Source: TH-plancto1 sp031431195 (GTDB lineage Bacteria > Planctomycetota > Planctomycetia > Planctomycetales > Planctomycetaceae). From it: a DNA stretch of 23,347 nt. The stretch covers positions 1-23,347 of the forward strand of contig JANPCU010000178.1 in NCBI GenBank assembly GCA_031431195.1. The letters are read 5' to 3'. Shown one piece after another: positions 7,814 to 14,919 of this stretch. The notes under the pieces are model-generated. The model was not told the DNA's origin, searched no databases, and saw nothing but the letters and a program-made list of their open reading frames with translations. Within the stretch, counting starts at the first letter, position 1, and the number at the start of each line of letters is the position of its first letter. The position numbers were made by a program, and so were the translations under genes.

Positions 7814-7908
7814 GGGTGGGACCAGCCTGCATTGAGGCGCAGGCCCACCACATTCGGCGTTGTTCCCGGGAGATGGTGGGCCTGCGCCCAGAGCAGCTGG
7901 TCCCACCC
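7814..7908 (+). repeat. Family C nested palindrome, copy 1
   Basis: A 95-base element with two nested perfect stems. The outer arms GGGTGGGACCAGC (7814-7826) and GCTGGTCCCACCC (7896-7908) pair over 13 bases. The inner arms GGCGCAGGCCCACCA (7836-7850) and TGGTGGGCCTGCGCC (7874-7888) pair over 15 bases. The segment 7837-7909 is repeated at 8236-8308. Such a structure could fold into a cruciform or a two-tier RNA hairpin. Confidence 0.88.
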
Positions 7909-8091
7909 TGGCCTGCGCAAAAGCCACGTCACCTGGGCTGGAGTGGGGGGGCGTTTCTGTTCCTGGTTTTGTGTGTGTGTTCGTCACTCCCGGCAGAGAC
8001 CGCGCAGGGCCACGCTGCCATCTGCACGAGCATCTCTCTGAGCGGGAAGCGTCAGCACCCGAGGTGAGTCGCGTGAGGCAGGGAGCAGGAG

Positions 8092-8170
8092 AGTGCCTCA
8101 CGCGAGGGCGCGAAGAAACAGAGCCCGTCCCTTTTCCTCTTCTTCGCGCCTCCGCGCCTTCGCGTGAGAC
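8092..8170. repeat. Family E-like hairpin repeat
   Basis: The left arm at 8092-8116 (GTGCCTCACGCGAGGGCGCG then AAGAA) pairs with the right arm at 8140-8170 (TTCTTCGCGCC ... TTCGCGTGAGAC) with a small bulge in the right arm. It is the same type of element as those at 13123-13253 and 22186-22249, built from short CGCGAAG/CGCAGAG units. It lies in the 1.25-kb gene-poor region. Confidence 0.65.
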
Positions 8171-8235
8171 ATTCCTGCTCAGGGAGTCGTTGTATAGTTC
8201 CCGGATAGACCTCTTCCCCAAACAAGCCGACTTTT

Positions 8236-8308
8236 GCGCAGGCCGAGCACATTCGACGTTGCTCCCTGGAGATGGTGGGCCTGCGCCCAGAGCGGCTGGT
8301 CCCACCCT
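8236..8308 (+). repeat. Family C repeat, copy 2, beside the RAYT remnant
   Basis: It matches 7837-7909 over 73 bases with equal length. The right parts (GATGGTGGGCCTGCGCCCAG and GCTGGTCCCACCCT) are nearly identical, while the left inner arm has decayed (GCGCAGGCCGAGCA versus GCGCAGGCCCACCA) and the left outer arm is missing. It ends five bases before the stop codon of the RAYT remnant. Confidence 0.82.
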
Positions 8309-8312
8309 ACGG

Positions 8313-8477
8313 CTAGTCATTGTTCGCCCCATTCGGGGGTGTTCCAGCTGGGAGTGGATCGGTGCCGCCCCGGTCGAGTTCGTACTCGCCTTCGCGGGCC
8401 ATGCGATGGAATGACGACCATTCCCAATCGCGGACACTTGACACTAGATTGTGTTTACGCGGGTTCCCATGAATGTA
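8313..8477 (-). pseudogene. 3' remnant of a REP-associated tyrosine transposase (RAYT/TnpA_REP)
   Basis: Read on the minus strand, this gives YIHGNPRKHNLVSSVRDWEW, then SSFHRMAREGEYELDRGGTD and an ordinary stop. RAYT proteins (Y1-type HUH transposases) end with the pattern YIHxNPxxxxLVxxxxDWxWSS, so I call it the last 54 codons of such a gene. The HUH motif, the catalytic Tyr and the rest of the N-terminal part are absent. The homology begins exactly where the 104-bp repeat at 8476-8579 begins, so the gene was cut by that element or by recombination at it. Its 3' side is bordered by a Family C repeat. RAYTs are known to mobilise short palindromic REP sequences, which makes the setting notable. 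The reading frame stays open for nine codons into the repeat, but no function is expected. Confidence 0.75.
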
Positions 8478-8579
8478 TACTCCGCGCGGGGAGAAATGAG
8501 ACATTTCGTCGGACGGACGTCCTCGTCCGCCCGTGTGGAAAGCCTCGCAGAGCGACGGACGAGGACGTCCGTCGGACGC
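8476..8579 (+). repeat. Family B 104-bp repeat, copy 2, at RAYT break point
   Basis: The second copy of the sequence at 5473-5576, with the same length and the same stem of GGACGGACGTCCTCGTCCG against CGGACGAGGACGTCCGTCGG. Here the stem is closer to perfect than in copy 1. Its left boundary coincides with the truncation point of the RAYT remnant (codon boundary 8475-8477). Its right end lies 62 bases before the esterase start. Confidence 0.88.
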
Positions 8580-8641
8580 CCAATCTCGCCCGTGTGAAGT
8601 CTAAATCCAACCATGCCACTTCAATCACCGGAGGCCACGTC

Positions 8642-9766
8642 ATGTTCAGGAACTTATTCCTCGCCCTACATTTTCTGCTGCTGGCAGCTGTCGTCGGCAG
8701 CGCGAGCACATCAGCAGAGGAGAAGTCCGTAATTGGCCCGAAGCCGGAAATGGCCCGGCCCGACGGTAAGCCAGCGGACATGACGAAGCCGGTGCAGGTG
8801 TTCATCCTGCTGGGACAATCCAACATGGTGGGCCTCGGGAAGATTGCCGGGGCGGAGGGTTCACTGGAGAATGCGGTGAAGACGAAGCATCTCTACCCCT
8901 ACCTCGTCGATGATGCGGGGCTGTGGACCGAGCGGAAGGATGTTCGCAACGTGCGAGTGATGGTCGGCAAGGGCGGCGGCATGCAGCTCTTCAACAATGA
9001 GTGGATGACCATCAAGGGCAAGACGATGGGCCCGGAGTTCGGGATCGGGCATCCGGTCGGGAATGCCATCGATGCGCCGGTGATGATTCTTAAGAGCTGC
9101 ATCGGCAACCGGAGTCTGGGTTGGGATCTCCTGCCCCCGGGCAGCGAACGGTACGAATTGGAAGGAAAGGTTTACGCGGGCTACAAGGATCGGCCCGATT
9201 CCTGGGCGATCGACAAGGCCAAGGGCACGGCGACGGAGCCTCCTCCGTGGTTGGATAAGAGCGGCAAGCCGATCGATTGGTACGCTGGCAAGCAATACGA
9301 CGATGACATCGCCAATGCGAAGAAGGTGCTGGTGGAACTCGACACGTATTACCCTGGGGCCAAGGGATACGAGGTGGCTGGCTTCTTTTTCTGGCAAGGC
9401 GAGAAAGACGGCGGAAATGTCGGCCATGCCACTCGGTACGAGCAGAATCTCGTCCACTTCATCAAACAGCTGCGACAGGACTTCGAGGCTCCCCACGCTA
9501 AGTTCGTGCTGGCGACTCTGGGCGAGGCGACGAAGGGGAGCAACGGCCAGGGAGGCCAGGTACTCGATGCGCAGCTGGCCGTAGACGGCACGAACGGCAA
9601 GTATCCGGAGTTCAAGGGCAACGTGGCCACTGTGTACGCGAACCCCTTGTCGAAGGGCGGCAGCGGCAATAGTCACTACAACGGGAACGCCGAAACCTAT
9701 ATGGATGTCGGTGAAGCGATGGGGAGGGCCATGACGGAGTTGTTGGAGGGAAAGCAGTCAAAATGA
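8642..9766 (+). CDS. Secreted SASA-type carbohydrate esterase (sialate O-acetylesterase family)
   Basis: A 374-residue exported hydrolase of the SGNH-like SASA/CE6 type, expected to remove acetyl groups from polysaccharide or glycan substrates outside the cytoplasm. Residues 1-25 are a signal peptide (LFLALHFLLLAAVVGSASTS, then AEE). The nucleophile block FILLGQSNMVG places the catalytic Ser at residue 60. A second block FFFWQGEKDGG (about residues 250-260) matches the family's W-x-Q-G-E-x-D segment. The catalytic His is probably in SGNSHYNGNAETYMDVGEAM near the C-terminus. The ATG at 8642 has GGAGG at 8630-8634, eight bases before it; the frame is open upstream only through repeat sequence. 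Its TGA overlaps the ATG of the next, decayed gene (ATGA), suggesting an ancestral operon. The substrate cannot be told. Confidence 0.88.
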   Translation: MFRNLFLALHFLLLAAVVGSASTSAEEKSVIGPKPEMARPDGKPADMTKPVQVFILLGQSNMVGLGKIAGAEGSLENAVKTKHLYPYLVDDAGLWTERKDVRNVRVMVGKGGGMQLFNNEWMTIKGKTMGPEFGIGHPVGNAIDAPVMILKSCIGNRSLGWDLLPPGSERYELEGKVYAGYKDRPDSWAIDKAKGTATEPPPWLDKSGKPIDWYAGKQYDDDIANAKKVLVELDTYYPGAKGYEVAGFFFWQGEKDGGNVGHATRYEQNLVHFIKQLRQDFEAPHAKFVLATLGEATKGSNGQGGQVLDAQLAVDGTNGKYPEFKGNVATVYANPLSKGGSGNSHYNGNAETYMDVGEAMGRAMTELLEGKQSK

Positions 9767-10161
9767 GTCCGGCGAACACGCTGCTGTCGCTGCTCTTCGT
9801 CCTGACGATGTCTCTGTCGGCTGCTCTCGCCGAAGATGCGGCCGGCGGGCTCGTGGTTCCTCGGAGCGTGCAGTCGGCCATCACAAAGACTTGTCTCGAT
9901 TGTCATGGTCCCGAAGTCAGCGAAGGGGACGTTCGCTTGGACGAGTTCGAAAGCCTGGCGAAGGATGCTCAGTGAGAACTCCTGAACTGAGAACTGCTGA
10001 ACAAGGTGTAGGAGCAACTCTTCCTGGGCTGGATGCCCCCGCAGGATACTCCGCAGCCGACTCTGGAAGACTCTGGCGCGCGAGCCGGTCTCCTCACCGG
10101 GACTTTGAACGAGTAGGATGCGGCCTTGCACAATCAGCGGGCCAATTCGGGATTCCGATGA
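9763..10161 (+). pseudogene. Decayed planctomycete-type cytochrome c (PSCyt1-like) gene
   Basis: The first 70 codons give a signal peptide (LLSLLFVLTMSLSAALAEDA) and then TCLDCHGPEVSEGDVRLDEF, a C-x-x-C-H haem site typical of planctomycete cytochrome c modules. After a TGA at 9973 the same frame continues, without a frameshift, as ELLNKV-stop-EQLFLGWMPPQDTPQPTLED and LLTGTLNE-stop, which is the normal continuation of such modules (E-Q-L-F-x-G-x-M-P-P). Stops lie at 9973, 9988, 10009, 10114 and 10159. The TAG at 10009 replaces what is likely CAG. Stop TGA 9973 begins a 15-base unit that is duplicated in tandem (9973-9987 and 9988-10002, one mismatch). The large C-terminal part of the ancestral protein is gone. 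The ATG overlaps the esterase stop, so the 70-residue peptide might still be translated. Confidence 0.82.
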
Positions 10162-10176
10162 GCAGGGAGGTGCGTG

Positions 10177-12510
10177 ATGACGGATTCGAAGACACCGAGT
10201 GATGTAGGCACGGGCGAGGCCATTTCGACCCCGGTGGTGGACACGCCGACCGCTACTCCGCCGAAGAAGCCGAGCAAGGGCGGGTGCGGGTGCATGTTGC
10301 CGATGCTGGTGCTGCTCGTGCTGGTCGGGTTTGCTCCACAGATTATCATGATGACCAGCTTGCGGAATCAGATTCCCGCGATGCTGATGGCTGAACTGCC
10401 ACCGGGCGTGGTCATCGGCTCGGCCAGTGTCGGGTGGACTTCGGCGCTGCAGCTGAACGACATCGTGATTCCCGATGACCAGGGTCGGCCATCACTGACG
10501 CTCAAGCATGTGACGCTGTCGCGATCGCTGTGGGAACTGGCTCAGTCGAAGGATGATCTGGGGAAGATCGCCGTCGAGAAGCCGGTGCTGAATATCTACA
10601 TGGACAACGGGGTGACGAACTATGACAAGTTCCTCGCTCGGCTGGCGGCCAAGAAGGGGGGCGTGAAGCGCTCGTTGATCGACCTGCAGCTGATCGAGGG
10701 GCAGATCGCGATTCGCGAGGAGTCGCGGGCGATTGCGGCGGCGGCGAAGCCCGCAGTGATCCCGGCCTCTGTGGGCGAAGACATGCCCCCCCTGCTCATG
10801 CCCGAGTCTGGTCCCGCTGCGCCACCCGCGCTGGATGAGCCTGCTCTGGCTGAGGAGAGCCCGGTGGTTGAAGCGCCCGCTGAGCGGGCTCGCGCCGAGA
10901 AGGTTATCGCTCTCATCGATCTCAAGTCCGCGACCTTCAAGAGCCAACTGGCGGGTGAGGACGAGCTTGTCGGCGAGTTGACAGCTGTGCTGCGTGAGCC
11001 CGCAGTCGAGCAGCCGGTGACGGGTGAACTGCGCTGGAATCTGCCCGACGGAGCAGAGACGGGCATCGGCAGCGGCAAGTTGAAACTGGACGTGCCATCG
11101 TTGCCGCTGGCGGTGCTGTCGCCGTGGTTGGCCTCGTTCACCTCGGGGCGCGATCTGTCGGGCGAGATATCGCTCAGCACCAATGCCGAGGTCGTGCCCT
11201 CCGAGAAGGGGCTGCTGCTCGCCGCTCAAGTCAAGGTGCCGCATCTGGACCTGCGACTGAGTCCCGCCGATGCTCAGTCTCCGCCGTTCCGCTGGGTGGG
11301 CGACGACTTGCAGTTGGTCGCGGAAGGGCAAGGCGATCTGGCCGGGCAGCTGTTGACCATCGAATCGGTCCAGCTGCGAACGCCGATTGTGAACGCGGAC
11401 TTGGCGGGGACGGTGAAGGATCTCCCCGGTCAGGCGATCTGTGGGCTGGTCGGGAGGTGCGATCTGAACCTGGCGGATCTGCTGGCGGGGTTGCCTGCGG
11501 AGTGGGCCGACAAGATTCAAGTCGAGGGCTTGCAGCTGGGCGAGATTCGGGTGGAAGGGGCATTGCGCCGAGGCTCGGAGACGGCGAAGGCACCGCTGGA
11601 TGTCGTCGAGGTCGAGGCTGCGCTGAGTATGCCACTGCGGATCAATGCCGATCTGCAGTGGGCTGCGGCGAATGTGATGGGGTTCAAGTCGGAGCATGCA
11701 CTCGTCAATGTCGACTGGTCCGAAAAGCAGCTGTCGATTCATCCGAACCGGTTGCCGGTGGGGAGTGGTCAATGGGTCGCGTCGCCACGGATTGAGTTCA
11801 CTCCGACGGGGAATTATCTCGTCTTCGATGGCGGTCCGGTGTTTGAGAACGTCGACTTCACGCAGGAGATGAGCGAGACTTGGCTGAGGTACGTTTCTCC
11901 GTTGCTCGGCTCGGCCACGAGTATTGAGGGCAGTTTCTCGCTGTCGGCCTCGCCACTGCGCGTGGCTCTGGCCCCTCCGCATGAGGGCGACTTCAAGGGG
12001 GTCATTGCGATTCATACGGCTCAGGTGGGACCGGGGCCGCTCGTGAAGCAGATCCTGACATCGATCTCGGCCTTGCAGACCATGCTGGGCCGCAATGCCG
12101 GTGCCAACGCCAATTGGATGCAAGTGAACCAGCAGCAAGTCCCGTTCGCCTTTGTCGATGGACGGGTCTACCACAAGGATCTAACGGTCGGTCTGGGCGA
12201 TGTCGTCGTGCAGAGCGAAGGGTCCGTCGGCCTCGACGAAACGATCGACTTCCGGATTACTGTCCCGATCCCCGACAAGTGGACTTCCGGAAAACCGTTA
12301 CTTGCTAATCTGCAGGGTGAGGTCATCCCGCTGGAGATGCAAGGCACACTCGACCAGCCTCAACTCGACGGCCGAGCGCTGGCCAACTTCGGCAAGCAAA
12401 TCGGGTTCAAGAGTGCGGGGGGGTTGCTTCAGCAGTTGATCGAGAAGCGACTCGATCAAGAGCCGGACGGGGAGGTGCCAGCCACGCCCCGGCCACGTCG
12501 TCAGCGGTGA
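10177..12510 (+). CDS. AsmA-like inner-membrane-anchored protein
   Basis: A 777-residue protein with a cytoplasmic tail, one membrane helix (about residues 39-58, MLPMLVLLVLVGFAPQIIMM) and a very large periplasmic part. The N-terminal periplasmic region (IGSASVGWTSALQLNDIVIP, residues about 73-92, then LTLKHVTLSRSLWEL) and the last 130 residues (VDGRVYHKDLTVGLGDVVVQ ... SVGLDETIDFRI ... MQGTLDQPQLDG) have the beta-strand repeats of AsmA/TamB-like bridge proteins, which handle lipid or outer-membrane assembly. A Pro/Ala/Glu-rich linker lies at about residues 205-235. ATG 10177 is preceded by GGGAGG at 10165-10170; a GTG at 10174 directly before it is the alternative. Assignment to the AsmA-like superfamily is by pattern, not by strong motif. 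It sits behind the decayed cytochrome gene on the same strand. Confidence 0.8.
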   Translation: MTDSKTPSDVGTGEAISTPVVDTPTATPPKKPSKGGCGCMLPMLVLLVLVGFAPQIIMMTSLRNQIPAMLMAELPPGVVIGSASVGWTSALQLNDIVIPDDQGRPSLTLKHVTLSRSLWELAQSKDDLGKIAVEKPVLNIYMDNGVTNYDKFLARLAAKKGGVKRSLIDLQLIEGQIAIREESRAIAAAAKPAVIPASVGEDMPPLLMPESGPAAPPALDEPALAEESPVVEAPAERARAEKVIALIDLKSATFKSQLAGEDELVGELTAVLREPAVEQPVTGELRWNLPDGAETGIGSGKLKLDVPSLPLAVLSPWLASFTSGRDLSGEISLSTNAEVVPSEKGLLLAAQVKVPHLDLRLSPADAQSPPFRWVGDDLQLVAEGQGDLAGQLLTIESVQLRTPIVNADLAGTVKDLPGQAICGLVGRCDLNLADLLAGLPAEWADKIQVEGLQLGEIRVEGALRRGSETAKAPLDVVEVEAALSMPLRINADLQWAAANVMGFKSEHALVNVDWSEKQLSIHPNRLPVGSGQWVASPRIEFTPTGNYLVFDGGPVFENVDFTQEMSETWLRYVSPLLGSATSIEGSFSLSASPLRVALAPPHEGDFKGVIAIHTAQVGPGPLVKQILTSISALQTMLGRNAGANANWMQVNQQQVPFAFVDGRVYHKDLTVGLGDVVVQSEGSVGLDETIDFRITVPIPDKWTSGKPLLANLQGEVIPLEMQGTLDQPQLDGRALANFGKQIGFKSAGGLLQQLIEKRLDQEPDGEVPATPRPRRQR

Positions 12511-12553
12511 ACGCACGGGCCGTTGTGGGGGGCTGACGCCCAATAGCACTCGA

Positions 12554-12661
12554 GCAGTTTCAGAGTTCGTCTTCAGTTCGCACAGACAGGAATGTCTGTG
12601 CCACTCCTCAGTGGGGCAGACATTCCTGTCTGCCTTTTCTGAAGATCAACTCGGAAACTGC
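12554..12661 (+). repeat. Family A repeat, complete MITE-like copy
   Basis: The best-preserved member: 108 bases whose ends are inverted repeats of about 23 bases (GCAGTTTCAGAGTTCGTCTTCAG at the left, CTGAAGATCAACTCGGAAAC ending in TGC at the right, about four mismatches). Inside are two hairpins, CACAGACAGGAATGTCTGTG and GGCAGACATTCCTGTCTGCC. It codes for nothing and looks like a non-autonomous element. I see no clear target-site duplication. Confidence 0.85.
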
Positions 12662-12675
12662 ACTGACTTGAGTCA

Positions 12676-12689
12676 CCCGACGCGTCGGG
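12676..12689. repeat. Perfect 14-base palindrome
   Basis: CCCGACGCGTCGGG is fully self-complementary. It lies between the Family A repeat and the IS630 relic and might be an operator-like site or part of a lost repeat. No function can be assigned. Confidence 0.45.
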
Positions 12690-12776
12690 CGAGTGGTCCA
12701 CCATCTTCAACTTGTGGGCTTTGGCCGATTGCGGAGAGACTTGCTCTTGCGGTCCCATTTTCATCAGGAGTGAAGC

Positions 12777-13124
12777 ATGGGCACGGATGCCCAGCATCTG
12801 GTGCGGTTGACGGTGGCGGAGCGGGTGCAGTGGGAGGCAATCGTCACGGATTCTCGGGCGGCGAAGGGGCGGGTGTGGCGGTCACGGATGTTGCTCATGG
12901 CGGATGCGGAGGGGCCAGCGTGGCCTGATTCGCAGATTGCGGATGCGTTCGAGGGATTCGACGCGGCCTTGCTCGATCGATCCACAATGGCAGAGCACTG
13001 GAAGGAATGTATCCGGCGTCAAGTTGAATTAATGATTTGTAGCAGTGTGAGTGCGAGACACACTTGGCCTTTCCAGCGATGGGACACGGAACTCCGCCCA
13101 GGCTCTGCGTCCGAGGAAGTCTGA
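12777..13124 (+). pseudogene. IS630-family transposase N-terminal relic
   Basis: The first 58 codons (HLVRLTVAERVQWEAIV ... WRSRMLLMADAEGPAWPDSQ, IADAFE) match the N-terminal helix-turn-helix region of IS630-type transposases. The text then jumps to GFDAALLDR, which in intact relatives follows about two dozen residues later, so an internal in-frame deletion has removed the recognition helix at about position 12953. After codon 68 (12980) no family resemblance remains, and the DDE catalytic domain is missing. The ribosome binding site AGGAG (12766-12770) is still in place. It is a dead insertion-sequence fragment; I could not find its terminal repeats. Confidence 0.7.
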
Positions 13125-13253
13125 AACGCAGAGGACGCTGAGAGCGCCGAGGAAGAACAGAGAAAGAGCAGAGCAGAGACGTGCCGTCGACCGGGTGGCA
13201 GCCTCACTCAACCCCCAAAGATTCTCCGCGTCCTCTGCGCCCTCTGCGTTTCC
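13123..13253. repeat. Family E long hairpin repeat (CGCAGAGGACGC type)
   Basis: The left arm at 13123-13153 starts GAAACGCAGAGGACGC and the right arm at 13223-13253 ends CCCTCTGCGTTTCC. They are imperfect inverted repeats of about 31 bases around a 69-base centre rich in AGAGCAGAG units. The right arm closely matches the one at 22211-22249 (CTGCGTCCTC ... CCCTCTGCGTTTC). Confidence 0.75.
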
Positions 13254-13683
13254 ACTCTGGTCCTTTGCCTGCCAGAAAACTACCGTCCCAACATGGGGAA
13301 CACGTCCGTCCCCGTGATGACGCTGGTCCCCCACCAGGCTCCTATGGATTCGGTGCAGCCACGGCCTTCATGGCCAGCGCCGAGAATCACCCGATCAGGA
13401 GGAGTCCGCCGACCGATCCTCGGGAACAATCACCCAGTGCGTCTCGTACTCTCGCAGTGCTGTGCGATGATGGGGGCGGGGGGGCCCAGACATGGCCTTG
13501 AATGTCTGGTGCGCGCGGGAACACGGGGGATTGAAAGGCGGGGTTGATCTGCGTATTCTCTGATTGACAGGCATCCCCGAGACTCCATGCAGTGTCGGGG
13601 CGGCTGCGAGATGACTCTCACATACTGAAAGTCCAACAGCCACCTTCAATCCCGTGGCGAACACTCCCGGAGGATTCCGTTCC
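13254..13683. other. Intergenic region, no gene seen
   Basis: About 430 bases lie between the Family E repeat and the next start. Several open frames cross it, but none resembles a known protein and none has a suitable ribosome binding site. It should carry the promoter of the formylglycine-enzyme-family gene. No repeat shared with the rest of the window was noticed. Confidence 0.4.
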
Positions 13684-14793
13684 TTGAATAAAACACTCCC
13701 CCACATCACCGCAGAGACATCGTCCTGCATCCGCCTCAGCCTCGTCGGACTGCTGTTCTGCGCCGCCCTGACGACCGGCCCGTCGCTCGCAGCGGAGGAG
13801 AAGACGAGGCGGGTGGACCTGGGCGAGGGGGTGACGATCGAGCTGGTGAGCATCCCCGCTGGCGAATTCCTGATGGGCAGTACGCCTGCCGAGAAAGCCT
13901 GGGCCACGGGCATCGAAGGCGGGGCACAGCCGGGGACGGAGCGCGAGTCCTTTGAAGGGCTAGAGCCGCGATTGATGCGAGTGAAAGAGGATTTCTGGAT
14001 GGGGCGCACCGAAGTCAGCGTCGGGCAGTTTCGCCGCTTTGTCGAGGAATCTGGATATGTCAGCGATGCCGAGAAACCGGGTGGCCATACCCAGTGTTTT
14101 GATCCGGAATGGGACGGCTATCACTTGACCAGAAAGGTGGCTCATCCTTGGAAGCCCATGGAAGGCAAAAGCTGGCGTGATCCGAACTTTCAATTTCCGT
14201 TGAGCGACCAGCATCCGGTCGTCTGCGTCAGCTGGAATGACGGTCGGTCGTTTGGCGAATGGCTGACGAAACAAGAACGGATAGCGGGCCGTCTGCCGGA
14301 AGGATTGGAGTACCGCTTGCCCACGGAAGCCGAGTGGGAGTACGCCTGTCGGGGCGGCAGCCGGGAGAGCACGGCCTTCTGGTGGGGCCATGAGTTGAGT
14401 GACGGCGAGGGCCGGTTCAACATCTCCGCGATCGATTTTCTGCCGGGCCGGAAGCGGGTCTGGCCGCTGGCACACGCACCGTGGAGCGACGGTTTTTCGT
14501 TTGTGTCCCCGGTCGATCATTATGGGGAGAAAGGCCGAAACGGATTCGGGATGGCGGACATGTGTGGCGGCGTCTGGGAGGTGGTCCTGGATCACTTCGA
14601 TCCGAAGGGGGGCCATGAAGAGCCATACTTCGTCGATACGAATCCCCGTCCGGTGTGCCGAGGCGGCAACTACTTTGACGTACCCGGCAATGCCCGCTGT
14701 GCCGTGCGACTGGGACTGCAAGGCCCCGCCTACTCGGACTCCCGTGACGGCTTCCGATTGTGCCTGGGCACACCACGTCGCGTGAAACCCTGA
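13684..14793 (+). CDS. Exported formylglycine-generating-enzyme (FGE-sulfatase) family protein
   Basis: A 369-residue protein of the SUMF1/FGE fold. After a signal peptide (about residues 16-37, RLSLVGLLFCAALTTGPSLA) come the family blocks VSIPAGEFLMGS, FWMGRTEVSVGQFRRFVEES, YRLPTEAEWEYACRGG, FGMADMCGGVWEVVLDHF and CRGGNYFDVPGNARCAVRLG. In true FGE the two catalytic cysteines follow the GGS/N-Y segment (GGSYMCHRSYC type). Here that stretch reads GGNYFDVPGNARC, so both appear absent and sulfatase activation is unlikely. The fold is also used for other oxygenases and for binding proteins. I propose the TTG at 13684 as the start, because GGAGG (13669-13673) precedes it by ten bases; the GTG at 13654 has no such site. 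The mnmG gene follows after 126 bases. Confidence 0.83.
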   Translation: MNKTLPHITAETSSCIRLSLVGLLFCAALTTGPSLAAEEKTRRVDLGEGVTIELVSIPAGEFLMGSTPAEKAWATGIEGGAQPGTERESFEGLEPRLMRVKEDFWMGRTEVSVGQFRRFVEESGYVSDAEKPGGHTQCFDPEWDGYHLTRKVAHPWKPMEGKSWRDPNFQFPLSDQHPVVCVSWNDGRSFGEWLTKQERIAGRLPEGLEYRLPTEAEWEYACRGGSRESTAFWWGHELSDGEGRFNISAIDFLPGRKRVWPLAHAPWSDGFSFVSPVDHYGEKGRNGFGMADMCGGVWEVVLDHFDPKGGHEEPYFVDTNPRPVCRGGNYFDVPGNARCAVRLGLQGPAYSDSRDGFRLCLGTPRRVKP

Positions 14794-14919
14794 TCAGAAA
14801 GTTGTCGGCGAGTATCGATCTGGTAGAACCTGACTGGCGAGAACTGATACAGTGTTCAGTCTCACGGAGGCCATCCGCGAAGTCACACGAACTTTATCTC
14901 ACCACAGGATCATGCGTTG

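Noticed and set aside
7514..8437. Several overlapping frames of about 175-211 codons in the repeat region
   Set aside because: They run straight through the palindromic repeats on both strands; their apparent similarity to each other is just the repeats translated twice. No ribosome binding sites or known domains.
5384..8579. Possible CRISPR array formed by the repeated units
   Set aside because: The repeats are palindromic, of several kinds, irregularly spaced and without uniform spacers; no cas gene is near.
10492..12174. Long minus-strand open frame of 560 codons opposite the AsmA-like gene
   Set aside because: It is rich in Arg, Gln, His and Pro, has no recognisable motif, and is the typical shadow of a GC-rich gene on the other strand, which has a good start and family features.
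13395..13500. Minus-strand open frame ending HHRTALREYETHWVIVPEDR, faintly like a transposase C-terminus
   Set aside because: The resemblance to an integrase-type end is only a few residues, the rest of the frame runs antisense through the FGE-family gene, and no other part of a transposase is seen.
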